64,000 bases of DNA from Myxococcales bacterium (GTDB lineage: Bacteria > Myxococcota > Kuafuiibacteriia > Kuafuiibacteriales > Kuafuiibacteriaceae), in NCBI GenBank assembly GCA_019634385.1, contig JAHQVK010000093.1, forward strand, positions 1 to 64,000, in the 5' to 3' direction. The position numbers were made by a program, and so were the translations under genes. Every line of letters begins with the position of its first letter. Position 1 is the stretch's first letter. The notes under the pieces are model-generated. The model was not told where the DNA came from, did not search any database, and saw nothing but the letters and a program-made list of their open reading frames with translations. Below are positions 38,228 to 48,011 of this stretch, one piece after another.

Positions 38228-39019
38228 CTACCTGAGTCGGTTGGCTTCTTCTAACATTCTATCAGATGCTTGAATAACCTTTGAGTTAGCCTCATACGCA
38301 CGTTGGCCAGCGATCATCGCAACCATTTCCTCTACAACCTTGACGTTGGACACCTCCACATATCCCTGCTGGATGCTCCCAAAGCCTTCTTCGGAAGGAT
38401 ATCCCTCGATAAGCGAACGACGGTCACCACCCGCTCGATAAAAACTACTGCCGAGTGCTTCTAGTGAATCGCGGTTTAGTAACCGTACAAGTCTTATTCG
38501 GCCTACCTCAATATCACGCTGATCACTTGTTGAACGAACAGTCACCGTTCCGTCAGGAGAGATGGTCATTAGGTCCGGATTCGTATCAGTCGGAAGAGTA
38601 ATATTTGGTTCTAGCAAGTATCCTTCGGTTGTCGCCAGGCGTCCGCGTTCATCTACCTTAAGTGAGCCGTTACGAGTATAGACAATTTCGCCCGTGGGCC
38701 TACGAACCTGGAGGAAACCTTCATTATCTATGGCGACAGTTAATGGATTACTGGTTTCTCGGAGATTTCCCTGTTCGAAGTTTCGAACAGTAGCTGATGG
38801 ACGAACACCCAAACCAACTTGTAGCCCGCTACCTGAACCCGACGATTGGGATAGGCCACCTCCCGCAATTCTGAGATTTTGATATAGCAAATCTTTAAAC
38901 TCTGGGCGACTCTGCTTATACCCATCGGTGTTAATATTGGCGAGATTGTTTGCAATGACATCAATCTTTAGTTGTTGCGCATGCATCCCAGTGGCGGCAG
39001 TATATAAAGCTCTAGACAT
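38228..39019 (-). CDS. flgG: flagellar distal rod protein FlgG
   Basis: ALYTAATGMHAQQLKIDVIANNLANINTDGYKQSRPEFKDLLYQN. Confidence 0.95.
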   Translation of the reverse strand: MSRALYTAATGMHAQQLKIDVIANNLANINTDGYKQSRPEFKDLLYQNLRIAGGGLSQSSGSGSGLQVGLGVRPSATVRNFEQGNLRETSNPLTVAIDNEGFLQVRRPTGEIVYTRNGSLKVDERGRLATTEGYLLEPNITLPTDTNPDLMTISPDGTVTVRSTSDQRDIEVGRIRLVRLLNRDSLEALGSSFYRAGGDRRSLIEGYPSEEGFGSIQQGYVEVSNVKVVEEMVAMIAGQRAYEANSKVIQASDRMLEEANRLR

Positions 39020-39033
39020 TTGATGTTTCCTTT

Positions 39034-39747
39034 CTATCGTAGAGATGAAGAGTTAATAATTCCGTCATCTGCTTCTCGGTACGCGTGAATGACTCGAGTT
39101 AGTGCCTGAAAATCTCGCTCGAGATTAATTAGGTTAACCATTGAAGTCACGGCATTGACATTACTTTTTTCTAATGTACCTGCCTCAACTCTGCCATGAA
39201 TGGGATATGCATTTCCCGATAGCTGCGTCTGTTGATATGCTCCATTCCCAAGAGGCTGCAACGCCCTGGGATCGCTGACCGATACGATCGATAGTCGATC
39301 TATCTCTTTCCCTTCCTGCTTAACTTCTCCGTGCTCACCTATGTAGACTGGCTTTCTCGGGTCCAGCCTTAACTCTCCTCGTAGGGAACCAAGAGAGCGC
39401 CCAGCAGAATCTCGAAGCGTACCATCCGCATCAACTTGCGCGGAGACACTCTTAAGGAGAGTTTGGCCAGATATGTCGCTTGCTATAAAGAACCCCTCAT
39501 CAACAATCGAGAGATCAAGGGTTCGGCCCGTCCGCTCAATTGGCCCTCTTTCTTGGGAGACAATTGATTGTCCCACCGACACCAAATGGCGATTTGGCGC
39601 TGCTTCATCGCTTAGTACCTCCTGAAAGGTTACTCTTTGTGCTCTAAATCCAGTTGTTGTAGTGTTGGCGAGATTGTTTGCAGTGATGTTCAGCTGATTT
39701 CGGCGGGCAATCGCACCAGCAGCTGCCACGTAAATTCCATTAGCCAT
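39034..39747 (-). CDS. flgF: flagellar proximal rod protein FlgF
   Basis: NGIYVAAAGAIARRNQLNITANNLANTTTTGFRAQRVTFQEVL. Confidence 0.85.
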   Translation of the reverse strand: MANGIYVAAAGAIARRNQLNITANNLANTTTTGFRAQRVTFQEVLSDEAAPNRHLVSVGQSIVSQERGPIERTGRTLDLSIVDEGFFIASDISGQTLLKSVSAQVDADGTLRDSAGRSLGSLRGELRLDPRKPVYIGEHGEVKQEGKEIDRLSIVSVSDPRALQPLGNGAYQQTQLSGNAYPIHGRVEAGTLEKSNVNAVTSMVNLINLERDFQALTRVIHAYREADDGIINSSSLR

Positions 39748-39771
39748 TAGGGTGTTCTCTTCTGAAACACC

Positions 39772-39798
39772 TTATCGGTCCCTGGTGTTCAAGTTTGA
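39772..39798 (-). promoter_or_regulatory. sigma28 (FliA) promoter candidate for flgF operon
   Basis: minus strand TCAAACTT-N11-ACCGATAA versus consensus TAAAGTTT-N11-GCCGATAA. Confidence 0.7.
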
Positions 39799-39816
39799 GT
39801 CAGTTACGGAGTTGAA

Positions 39817-40305
39817 ATGTATAGGGTCCAGCCGAAGGTACTGGCAATGGCTCCAAATAGACGACTTGTGCGAGCACTCAACGCTTTATCTCAAGAGCGG
39901 AAACAGCGGCAAAGAGAGCTCGCAGAGGTCCAAGGACGTCGTGGTCAACTTAGCTCTGCGATTGCCCGTCTTAACGACTGTAGTGAGGCTGCTATTAAGA
40001 CCGCTGTTCTTGACGATGATGGCAATTTTGACGCTAACCTGTATCTAGTGGCTAGGACTGCAGAGAGTCGTTTAGCTCTTGAGATAGATCTATTGGAAAA
40101 GCGCTTGGAGAATTTTGATAAAAATGTAACCGCTCAGGTTGAAGATCGGCTCCGGACTTCTGCCATACGAGAGCGCGCCGTAGAAACGTTGATTTCTAGA
40201 CAAAAGACCGCAGCCAAAAAAGAGCAAAGCCACCGTGATCTTCGCGAAATGGACGAGTACGGCCGAAATAGGTGGCTGTCTTGTAAACTCCGAAAACCGA
40301 AGTGA
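39817..40305 (+). CDS. FliJ-like coiled-coil protein
   Basis: 162 aa, highly charged helical protein, divergent from flgF; true start may be internal ATG 39847 (MAPNRR). Confidence 0.5.
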   Translation: MYRVQPKVLAMAPNRRLVRALNALSQERKQRQRELAEVQGRRGQLSSAIARLNDCSEAAIKTAVLDDDGNFDANLYLVARTAESRLALEIDLLEKRLENFDKNVTAQVEDRLRTSAIRERAVETLISRQKTAAKKEQSHRDLREMDEYGRNRWLSCKLRKPK

Positions 40306-40317
40306 GTATTCGTAGCT

Positions 40318-40890
40318 TTACTTACCCTGACTTAGAAGCTGGTCGATCAGGTCCTGTTTTGAGCCTGTTCCTTGGGCTTCTTTCAATCGACTCAACCCAG
40401 ACATTGAGCCCAAATGCTTTTTATCTAGCGCCTCAATTGCATGCTTTTCACCACTCAGGATCAAATCGATCTCTTCTTCGAGACTAGTTAGACGGTTGGA
40501 CGCCTTTTGCAGTGTTTGGCAAGTCAAGTCTTGAAATGACATTTGTACAAGCATTTCGTTCAGCCGAACCTGACGTTTTTCCGAGCATTCTACAAGGTTC
40601 GCTACAGCTTGTCCGCCCTCTCCCTCAAGCTGTAATGTCTTCAACAATGCCAGGCTACTATCTTTCTCGTCTTCTTCAAACATCTCCTCAATCAATTCAA
40701 GCAAAGTATGTGCTGCCTTCTCAGTAGAGTCTCCTATAGAATTCAGTACTTTCCGGATTTCAATCAGCTCTTCGGGCACACGGCCTAACACATTGCGTAT
40801 CTGCCTAATTGACCCAAGAACATCAACAAGCTCCTGCTGAATTTCCTCATACCGATCGGCAAGCCTTTCGACTTCGTCTACCGACGTCAT
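40318..40890 (-). CDS. cheZ: CheY-P phosphatase CheZ
   Basis: catalytic-region MSFQDLTCQTLQK and C-terminal CheY-binding-like SKQDLIDQLLSQGK; next to cheY. Confidence 0.85.
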   Translation of the reverse strand: MTSVDEVERLADRYEEIQQELVDVLGSIRQIRNVLGRVPEELIEIRKVLNSIGDSTEKAAHTLLELIEEMFEEDEKDSSLALLKTLQLEGEGGQAVANLVECSEKRQVRLNEMLVQMSFQDLTCQTLQKASNRLTSLEEEIDLILSGEKHAIEALDKKHLGSMSGLSRLKEAQGTGSKQDLIDQLLSQGK

Positions 40891-40910
40891 TGCGCTACTC
40901 TTCCATGGTC

Positions 40911-41288
40911 CTATTCAAAGATAGAGCGCATCTTATCTTCTAGAATTTTGGCGGTAAATGGCTTCAATATATAGTTATTGACACCCGCTTCCATCGCTTC
41001 AAGAACATTTTCTTTCTCAGCCTCAGCCGTCACCATGAGAAATGGAATATCCTTAAGAGCTGGATTGGACCGAACGTCTCGAAGAAGTTCAATTCCTGTT
41101 TTTACAGGCATGTTCCAGTCGCTGATGATCAGGTCGTATCTATTTTCTTTGATCAATTCGAGGGCAACTTCGCCATTTTCAGCTTCTTCAACATTGTGGT
41201 ATCCGATTTGTTTAAGAAGATTTTTCACGATCCTTCGCATCGTGGAGAAATCATCAACTGAAAGAATCTTGATATCTTTATCTGGCAT
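40911..41288 (-). CDS. cheY: chemotaxis response regulator CheY
   Basis: single receiver domain: KILSVDDFSTMRRIVKNLL...DLIISDWNMPVKTGIELL...NNYILKPFTA. Confidence 0.95.
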   Translation of the reverse strand: MPDKDIKILSVDDFSTMRRIVKNLLKQIGYHNVEEAENGEVALELIKENRYDLIISDWNMPVKTGIELLRDVRSNPALKDIPFLMVTAEAEKENVLEAMEAGVNNYILKPFTAKILEDKMRSIFE

Positions 41289-41355
41289 GTCTGTCTCCAG
41301 GATTCAGTCGCTACCAGCGGACATTCTGCTGTGACGTACTTCCACCCTGGATATG

Positions 41356-41382
41356 CTATCGGTTCACTGAGTAAAAGCTCAA
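41356..41382 (-). promoter_or_regulatory. possible sigma28 promoter upstream of cheY
   Basis: minus strand TTGAGCTT-N11-ACCGATAG; weaker -35; overlaps fliA 3' end. Confidence 0.4.
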
Positions 41383-42110
41383 CCAACTTCCGATACTAAG
41401 CGCTCTCGTAGCATCTCAACTGTCTTACGAAGAATCTGACTGATTCGCGACTGTGTCACCCCAAGAACTTCACCAATTTCTTGCAGAGTTAACTCTGCCT
41501 CATAGTAGAGCCCTATGACCAGTCGATTTCGTTCGGGTAGCTCAGCAAGCGCCTTTGAAAGAAGTTTTACGTGCTCGTCCCACTCAATGGTCTCCGGCGC
41601 ACTCGCCGGCTGCTGCCACAACGCAGACAATGCTAGCGTGTCCAGCGTAGATGGATCTACTACTTCCGGCGGAGCTTTGCGATTTCGACTTACATGCACC
41701 TCCTCAATGGAGACACCTAGACTTGCGGCGACGGCATCATCGCTAACTGGTTCGCCCTCAACTTTTTCTAGTTCTGTACGAGAATCTGCCACCGACTTAG
41801 ACTTGCGCCGCATCGAGCGAGTCAAATGGTCGAGACTGCGGAGTTCGTCTAAAACCGCCCCTTTTATCCGAATTCGTGCATATGCTTCAAAGGCGATGCC
41901 TTTATCCGGGTCGTACTTGCTGAGGGCATCAAGAAGCCCAACCATCCCCGCACTAAAAAGATATTCTCGGTCAACCGAAGCGGGCATCCGCTCCGCAACT
42001 TGGCGAACCACTCGATAGACCGTTGGCGCATACTTACGAACAGCCTCATCATTGGCCGTTTGCGTTTGACGTGGGGACATTCGGGTATACGCTTTTAGAA
42101 GGTTGTGCAT
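41379..42110 (-). CDS. fliA: RNA polymerase sigma28 factor FliA
   Basis: YAPTVYRVVRQVAERMPASVDREYLFSAGMVGLLDALSKYDPDKGIAFEAYARIRIKGAVLDELRSLD; C-terminal HTH. Confidence 0.95.
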   Translation of the reverse strand: MHNLLKAYTRMSPRQTQTANDEAVRKYAPTVYRVVRQVAERMPASVDREYLFSAGMVGLLDALSKYDPDKGIAFEAYARIRIKGAVLDELRSLDHLTRSMRRKSKSVADSRTELEKVEGEPVSDDAVAASLGVSIEEVHVSRNRKAPPEVVDPSTLDTLALSALWQQPASAPETIEWDEHVKLLSKALAELPERNRLVIGLYYEAELTLQEIGEVLGVTQSRISQILRKTVEMLRERLVSEVG

Positions 42111-42123
42111 CTTGCCCTACTCC

Positions 42124-42957
42124 TCAGTGCTCGGTCGTTTTTCGACTGACCGATACTCCGTCTTCACCAAGTATCCGCAAAGCAAGTGCCTCCACGCACT
42201 TTGATGCCGGGGATCCTGGAGAGGATTCAACAAAGGGTACTTGTTCACGTGTTGAGCGTTCCACCGCCTGATCTCGATATACGTAGCCCGCATATCCTAT
42301 TTCAACGCCAAGGAACGATCTAGAAGCAGCCTCAAGGCACGCAAACATTTCGCGAGCCTGGTCAGCAACACGAACAGGATTAACAATTACATTAAAGGGT
42401 CCTTTACAGCCGCTTCGAGCAGCCACCTTAATCAAAGCATAAGCATCTGTAAGGGATGTAGTCTCTGGGCTCATGACAACTAGGGTTTCGTCAGCCATAG
42501 ACAGAGTTAGCCTGACGTTCCCACCAATCCCCGCGCACGCGTCCATTATTACGAAGTCATAGGGTCGTTTGTACAATTCAAGGCTTTCCATGAGTCGCAC
42601 TTGACTGGCGATATCTAGTTCAGCCATGTAAGCCAATGCGTTGCCCGCAGGGAGTAAGTCAAACTTGCCTCTAAACGATGTAACCACTCGATTAAAGGGC
42701 TGACTTCCGTCGAGCAAATGTGCTGCATTGTAATCATGCGATAGCCCAAGTAGAACGTTCACATTTGCTAGGCCTAGATCTCCATCTATTAAGAGTACCC
42801 TTTGCCCGACCCGAGCCAATGCGGTCGCCAAGTTGACGGATAATTGCGTTTTCCCCACTCCACCTTTTCCGCTCGCCACCGTTATAACTCGCGCTCTACC
42901 TACCACTCGAGGAGATACGAACGAAGGGGAACTCTGATGTTCTGTTACGAGGCTCAT
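42124..42957 (-). CDS. flhG: MinD-like ATPase FlhG/FleN
   Basis: VITVASGKGGVGKTQLSVNLATALARVGQRVLLIDGDLGLANVNVLLG. Confidence 0.93.
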   Translation of the reverse strand: MSLVTEHQSSPSFVSPRVVGRARVITVASGKGGVGKTQLSVNLATALARVGQRVLLIDGDLGLANVNVLLGLSHDYNAAHLLDGSQPFNRVVTSFRGKFDLLPAGNALAYMAELDIASQVRLMESLELYKRPYDFVIMDACAGIGGNVRLTLSMADETLVVMSPETTSLTDAYALIKVAARSGCKGPFNVIVNPVRVADQAREMFACLEAASRSFLGVEIGYAGYVYRDQAVERSTREQVPFVESSPGSPASKCVEALALRILGEDGVSVSRKTTEH

Positions 42958-44117
42958 TGAGTTCTTACCCCTTCTAAACGAAGCACGGAATCCACAAGCG
43001 AATCTAAAACTGGTCGCGACAAATCATCCGGGATACGCGGGCCCAGGGAAAAATATCCTATTGGAACTCCGGAGCGTGCGGCAGCAGACATCACACGTCC
43101 AACATATGGGGCCTCGTCTAAGTGGGTGGCAGATATTCGCCTCTTTGGTGCCCAAGAGTATGCATCAATAGCCTTCGAAAACTCCCCATCATCGTAGCAT
43201 GTCGATACAACGCTATGCAGCTCAGCCTCTGGGGCCGCCGATAGTAGATGCCGAAACTCGCATATTGAATTCTTATCCAGAGGATTAACTGCTGGCGAAT
43301 CGAGAATGACCGGATTTTCACTCGCACGGTCAGCAAGCTCACTCACTAACTCAATACTATCAACCTCCACAAACTCTATACCAAGTGCGGCGGAACAACG
43401 ACGAATTGTCTCAAGGCTCAAGCCTTGCCGCGGTTTGAGAACCCCAAGAACCGGGCTACTGGCACCACCGAGTGCCAAATCAGCCGCCAGCTTTGCTGCC
43501 AGCGTTGTCTTCCCAACCCCTGCCCCTCCCATAAATACCACCAGCCCCGGTTCCAGTCGCTCTCGCGCTGGAGCTACCGTTACCCCATCTGACAACAGGG
43601 AGCGCACTCGACCATCCAATATCTGATGATCAACTGCAGCATCTGAATCAAAATTCGTCTCAAGACTCGATACCAAACGTACCGCCTCCACTCGAGGATA
43701 ACCGGCCTGTTCAAGTCGACGAACCAAAGGAACCCATCTCTCGGAGATAGCACTTCCCTTCAATGCTGAGGCCACCAAGGCCCCTTCTAGCTCACTCAGA
43801 CGATGGGCGAGCGACAACAACTGTGGACTAGAGCTCTCTCCTTGTCCTAGATAGCGACGAAACTCCGCCAACTCACTGCGCAAGCCCTCCACATCAAACC
43901 CACCATCAGCAGACTGTGAGCCTTCATTTTTTCGTCCCTCATTGTCTGTTATAAGCCTCTCTGGTGACTCTCTTGCTACAATGGCCTCCCATTCACCTTG
44001 GCCCTGCTCTCCTCGTCTGCGACGCACCGACAAGATCAGTGGGTCTGGTCCTAGAAGCCGTTTCGCTTCAGCCATCGCCCTATGGCGTGTCGACGCTCTG
44101 ACTATTTGCACTTGCAT
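42954..44117 (-). CDS. flhF: SRP-like GTPase FlhF
   Basis: P-loop MGGAGVGKTTLAAKLAADLAL; THLDEAPYVG; between flhA and flhG. Confidence 0.9.
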   Translation of the reverse strand: MQVQIVRASTRHRAMAEAKRLLGPDPLILSVRRRRGEQGQGEWEAIVARESPERLITDNEGRKNEGSQSADGGFDVEGLRSELAEFRRYLGQGESSSPQLLSLAHRLSELEGALVASALKGSAISERWVPLVRRLEQAGYPRVEAVRLVSSLETNFDSDAAVDHQILDGRVRSLLSDGVTVAPARERLEPGLVVFMGGAGVGKTTLAAKLAADLALGGASSPVLGVLKPRQGLSLETIRRCSAALGIEFVEVDSIELVSELADRASENPVILDSPAVNPLDKNSICEFRHLLSAAPEAELHSVVSTCYDDGEFSKAIDAYSWAPKRRISATHLDEAPYVGRVMSAAARSGVPIGYFSLGPRIPDDLSRPVLDSLVDSVLRLEGVRTQ

Positions 44118-44129
44118 GTCACCCTACTC

Positions 44130-46190
44130 TTACTCTTTTGCAGAGATTGTGCCGACCACCCGAAGCTCAGCTTGTCGGTCCAACTCACGAATGGCAATGA
44201 CTGGTATATCGGGAAGTTGACTCCCTATAAGTTCTCGAAGGGGTCGCCTAAGATCGTCAGCAACAAGTACACACGGACTGTGTCGAGACTCAGATGCTGT
44301 TCTAACCGAGGACGCTATCTTTTCAACAACCATCTGATAGATCTCTGGATCAGGTGCCAATTGTCCCCCTGGCGTCAACGAACCGCGAAGTAGCAATTCC
44401 AAATCCCGACCAAACAGCACCGCATATATACATCCTTGATCATCCATTAACTCCTTCGTAATCTCTCTCTTAAGACCTGCTCTGGCTGCTTCAGACAGCC
44501 TTCCGATATCTTTACTGCTCGGAACTTCCGATGCTACGGCTTCCAATATACCTCGAAGATTACGCACCGAAACGCGTTCAATCAGCAAATTTTGAAGAAT
44601 TCTAACCAATTCACCCAGTGATAACTGGTCCGGAATAAGTTCATTTATCAACTTAGGATACTCAGCTTTCACATAACTCAGGAGTTCATCTACTTGATCT
44701 CTACCCACCAATTGATCAGCACTACGCCGCAATACTTCAGCTAGATGCGTTGTAAGAACGGTCGAAGGATCTACAACTGTCATCCCTCTGCTTTCAGCCA
44801 GTTGCCGGTCATCCTCTCGAATCCAAAATGCCTTTAATCCAAAAACCGGCTCTTTGGTCTCTACGCCACTCGGGAATGACTGTACTCCTGCCGAGTCAAT
44901 CGCCATATGCCGATCTGACATCACTTCACCACGAGCAATCTCCACTCCGTACAGTCGTATCCCATATTCTCCTGGGCGTAGCTGAAGATTATCTACTACT
45001 CTCACAGGGGGAACTATGATACCCAGTTCCTGCGCCAACTGGCGTCTCAGCTTCTTAACTCTCTCCGGAATATCACCTCCCCGAGAGATATCCACTAAGG
45101 CTAAAAGCCCATAACCCACTTCTAGCGTCAGAGTATCTACGCGAAGAGCTTCGCCAAGAGATGGCTCTTCAACTTTATCCTCAACCACCTCCGATTCTCC
45201 CCCAGCATCAACCGGTTCCCCTCGGCGATAGACAAGAAATAGTAGTAAACCAGCCAAAACAGCAAACGGAAGGAGAGGCAAGCCCGGAAGGAGTCCGATG
45301 AAAATCAAGAACGCCGCCGCGATCATGAGTACGTTCCGCATACCCAGCATTTGATCAATCACCTGGGTCCCGAATTCAGACCGACCAGAAGCTCTCGATA
45401 TAGCCAAGCCCGCAGATGTAGATACCACAAGTGCCGGCATTTGGGATACTAGTCCGTCACCAATGGTAAGTACAGGATAGACATCTACTGCCCCACCAAA
45501 GCTCAAGTTCTGCTGAGTCATCCCCACGATGATACCACCCACCAAGTTCACACCAGTGATAATTAGCCCAGCTATCGCGTCTCCTCGGACAAACTTACTC
45601 GCTCCGTCCATGGCTCCGTAGAAATTAGCCTGGCTTTCTATTTCTCCTCTTCTTTCTCTAGCCTGAGTTTCATTTATAACACCAGCGTTTAGCTCGGCAT
45701 CTATTGCCATCTGACGCCCTGGCATGGCATCGAGTGTAAACCTAGCTGCCACTTCCGCGATGCGACCGGCACCCTTGGTGATCACAACAAAATTGATCAA
45801 AACCAACGCTAGGAAAATGATGATACCAACCCCTAAGTTTCCTCCAACAACAAACTCAGCAAATGCCTCTATAACTTCTCCTGCTGCATCCGGACCTTCG
45901 TGACCATTTAATAAAATAAGCCGTGTGGAGGCAACATTCAAAGACAAACGGAGAAGTGTCGAAATGAGCAGCAGTGTTGGAAACACGCTAAAATCAGTTG
46001 GCCTCTCCGAAAATAGTGCCGTCAAAAAAACAATTGCCGCAATACCTATGCTCACAGCAAGCAGTAAATCCAAAGCCTGCCCTGGGACTGGAACTATCAG
46101 TAGCGATACAACTCCGAGAAACGCGACGCCAACGACCGTTTCGGATGTTATAATTCGACCTGAGAAGTCTCTCAATGCCTCAACATTCAT
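44130..46190 (-). CDS. flhA: flagellar export protein FlhA
   Basis: LDLLLAVSIGIAAIVFLTALF; FTLDAMPGRQMAIDAELNAGVI. Confidence 0.97.
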   Translation of the reverse strand: MNVEALRDFSGRIITSETVVGVAFLGVVSLLIVPVPGQALDLLLAVSIGIAAIVFLTALFSERPTDFSVFPTLLLISTLLRLSLNVASTRLILLNGHEGPDAAGEVIEAFAEFVVGGNLGVGIIIFLALVLINFVVITKGAGRIAEVAARFTLDAMPGRQMAIDAELNAGVINETQARERRGEIESQANFYGAMDGASKFVRGDAIAGLIITGVNLVGGIIVGMTQQNLSFGGAVDVYPVLTIGDGLVSQMPALVVSTSAGLAISRASGRSEFGTQVIDQMLGMRNVLMIAAAFLIFIGLLPGLPLLPFAVLAGLLLFLVYRRGEPVDAGGESEVVEDKVEEPSLGEALRVDTLTLEVGYGLLALVDISRGGDIPERVKKLRRQLAQELGIIVPPVRVVDNLQLRPGEYGIRLYGVEIARGEVMSDRHMAIDSAGVQSFPSGVETKEPVFGLKAFWIREDDRQLAESRGMTVVDPSTVLTTHLAEVLRRSADQLVGRDQVDELLSYVKAEYPKLINELIPDQLSLGELVRILQNLLIERVSVRNLRGILEAVASEVPSSKDIGRLSEAARAGLKREITKELMDDQGCIYAVLFGRDLELLLRGSLTPGGQLAPDPEIYQMVVEKIASSVRTASESRHSPCVLVADDLRRPLRELIGSQLPDIPVIAIRELDRQAELRVVGTISAKE

Positions 46191-47272
46191 TCCTTGTTCT
46201 CCCAGGAAAGCGACCGGCGGCGTCGATAGACAATCGCCAGTATTTTTGCCACACTACGATACAGCTCAACAGGGACATGGTTCCCCTCCTCCACAAGTGA
46301 ATATAGCGCCCTCGCCAGTGGTTTATCCTCGACAATCGGCACGTCCAAATCTTCTGCAAACATTCGGATTCTCTTCGCTTTATAATCTAATCCCTTAGCT
46401 ACCACCACCGGACTATCATCTCTCCCTTGCCAGTATCGTAATGCAACAGCATAGTGGGTTGGATTTGTCGTCACAACAGTGGCCTCGGACATAGCGTCTC
46501 TGAGATTTCGATTAGAAAATTCATTCATTCGTTTGCGAATTGCACTTCGGACATGTGGGTTTCCTTCCATGTCTTTCAGTTCATCTTTTACCTCTTGCCT
46601 ACTCATCATCAGCCGCTGCTCAAACCGCCAACGAGTCCAAATAACGTCTAATAAAGCGAGAATCAGCAACGCGCAAAACACCCGAGCCGAAAGGCTAAAG
46701 GCAATATCTCTAATTTCCAAGGCCAAGAGCGCTGGATGTGTACCTGCCAAACGCCACAAGTCCCCAGGTAAATCCAGCAAACCCAAAACAGCAACAATAA
46801 CAACCCCAATACCTTTTAATATAGATTTTGTTAGATTAAAAATAAGCTCAACCGACGCAACCTTCTTAATCCAATTCATCGGACTTAGCCTTGTCCACTT
46901 CGGCCCAATATTGCCCCAATTTATATATATGCCTATCTGCAGCAAACTTCCCAATGTCCCAAAAACAAGTGCTAAGAATGCCACCGGGCCAAATATAAGA
47001 AACAGACTCCAAGACGCTTGTTGAACCACAGATATTGCTCGACTCGAACTGAGGTATCGGTCGAAATCAATTGTAAGACTCTCCCCAAGAGTCTCCACGT
47101 ACTCCGCGACTGCAAAGGGTATTAAATAATATATAGATATTGAAAGAACCAAAACAGCAACGGCAACACCTATCTCTTGCGAAAGAGGCACCTGTCCTTC
47201 CTCCCTCGCCTTCTCCCGTCTTCTTGGGGTTGGTTTTTCTGTTTTTTCTCCGCCTTCGTCATTAGCCATCAT
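46187..47272 (-). CDS. flhB: flagellar export protein FlhB
   Basis: GGEKTEKPTPRRREKAREEGQVPLSQE; autocleavage motif TNPTHYAVALRY. Confidence 0.97.
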   Translation of the reverse strand: MMANDEGGEKTEKPTPRRREKAREEGQVPLSQEIGVAVAVLVLSISIYYLIPFAVAEYVETLGESLTIDFDRYLSSSRAISVVQQASWSLFLIFGPVAFLALVFGTLGSLLQIGIYINWGNIGPKWTRLSPMNWIKKVASVELIFNLTKSILKGIGVVIVAVLGLLDLPGDLWRLAGTHPALLALEIRDIAFSLSARVFCALLILALLDVIWTRWRFEQRLMMSRQEVKDELKDMEGNPHVRSAIRKRMNEFSNRNLRDAMSEATVVTTNPTHYAVALRYWQGRDDSPVVVAKGLDYKAKRIRMFAEDLDVPIVEDKPLARALYSLVEEGNHVPVELYRSVAKILAIVYRRRRSLSWENKE

Positions 47273-48010
47273 TCACCCTGATAGCCAAAAAGCTATTTGC
47301 TCGAACCGTTTAGAAACCAACTTCAACGTTAAGGGTCCATACGCGCCAGCGGTCGCAATCAAACCTACTATGCCAGAAGAGGTCGTAAGCGCTGGGCCCT
47401 CAATAAACAAGTTAAGCGTAGGAACAGACCTCGCCAAGATCGCTAAAACTAACTGAGCAGCAAATACGGCAGAAATGAGAGGAGCTCCAATTTGGAGTGC
47501 TCCAGAAAATAACTCAACTCCAACCTCAACGACTGTCCCCAATCTATTAGGCATTTCCCAAGCACCTATAGGTATTACTTCAAACATTCTATAGAGAAAG
47601 AGCATGAGCATGTGTGGACCTGTACCCACTGCAAAGAAACCCAGCATCAGTAATGACATCGCGCTTCCTAAAAGCGACAAGTCCCCAGCAACAGGGCTGA
47701 CGAATCCAGGCATTCTCAATCCCATTTGTTGGGATACTAATTCACCTGCATAGGCAAATGAATACATAATCATCGACAAGAAAAATCCCATAGCTAGTCC
47801 CAGCAGAGTCTCAGAAATGATCACAAGCCATATATTTTGCACATTTGATATACTCAATCCATCAGAGAACCCCCATGCAATCCCAGCGGAAGCTATAAGT
47901 CTAATACTTGGTGGAGCCAAAATACCGGGAAACGGAGAACTAATAAAAAATGCCCCTACTCTGAGGAAAGCAAATAGAGCTACTAGCTCAACTCCCACTG
48001 GTTCTCTCAT
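47273..48010 (-). CDS. fliR: flagellar export protein FliR
   Basis: family-typical hydrophobic ORF between fliQ and flhB; LVSQQMGLRMPGFVSPV. Confidence 0.92.
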   Translation of the reverse strand: MREPVGVELVALFAFLRVGAFFISSPFPGILAPPSIRLIASAGIAWGFSDGLSISNVQNIWLVIISETLLGLAMGFFLSMIMYSFAYAGELVSQQMGLRMPGFVSPVAGDLSLLGSAMSLLMLGFFAVGTGPHMLMLFLYRMFEVIPIGAWEMPNRLGTVVEVGVELFSGALQIGAPLISAVFAAQLVLAILARSVPTLNLFIEGPALTTSSGIVGLIATAGAYGPLTLKLVSKRFEQIAFWLSG

Positions 48011-48011
48011 C

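Noticed and set aside
38771-38790. Palindrome CTGTTCGAAGTTTCGAACAG in flgG
   Set aside because: 9-bp arms are expected several times by chance in 64 kb; inside a conserved CDS.
45925-46398. 157-aa plus-strand ORF opposite flhA/flhB
   Set aside because: Antisense shadow ORF without recognisable motifs.
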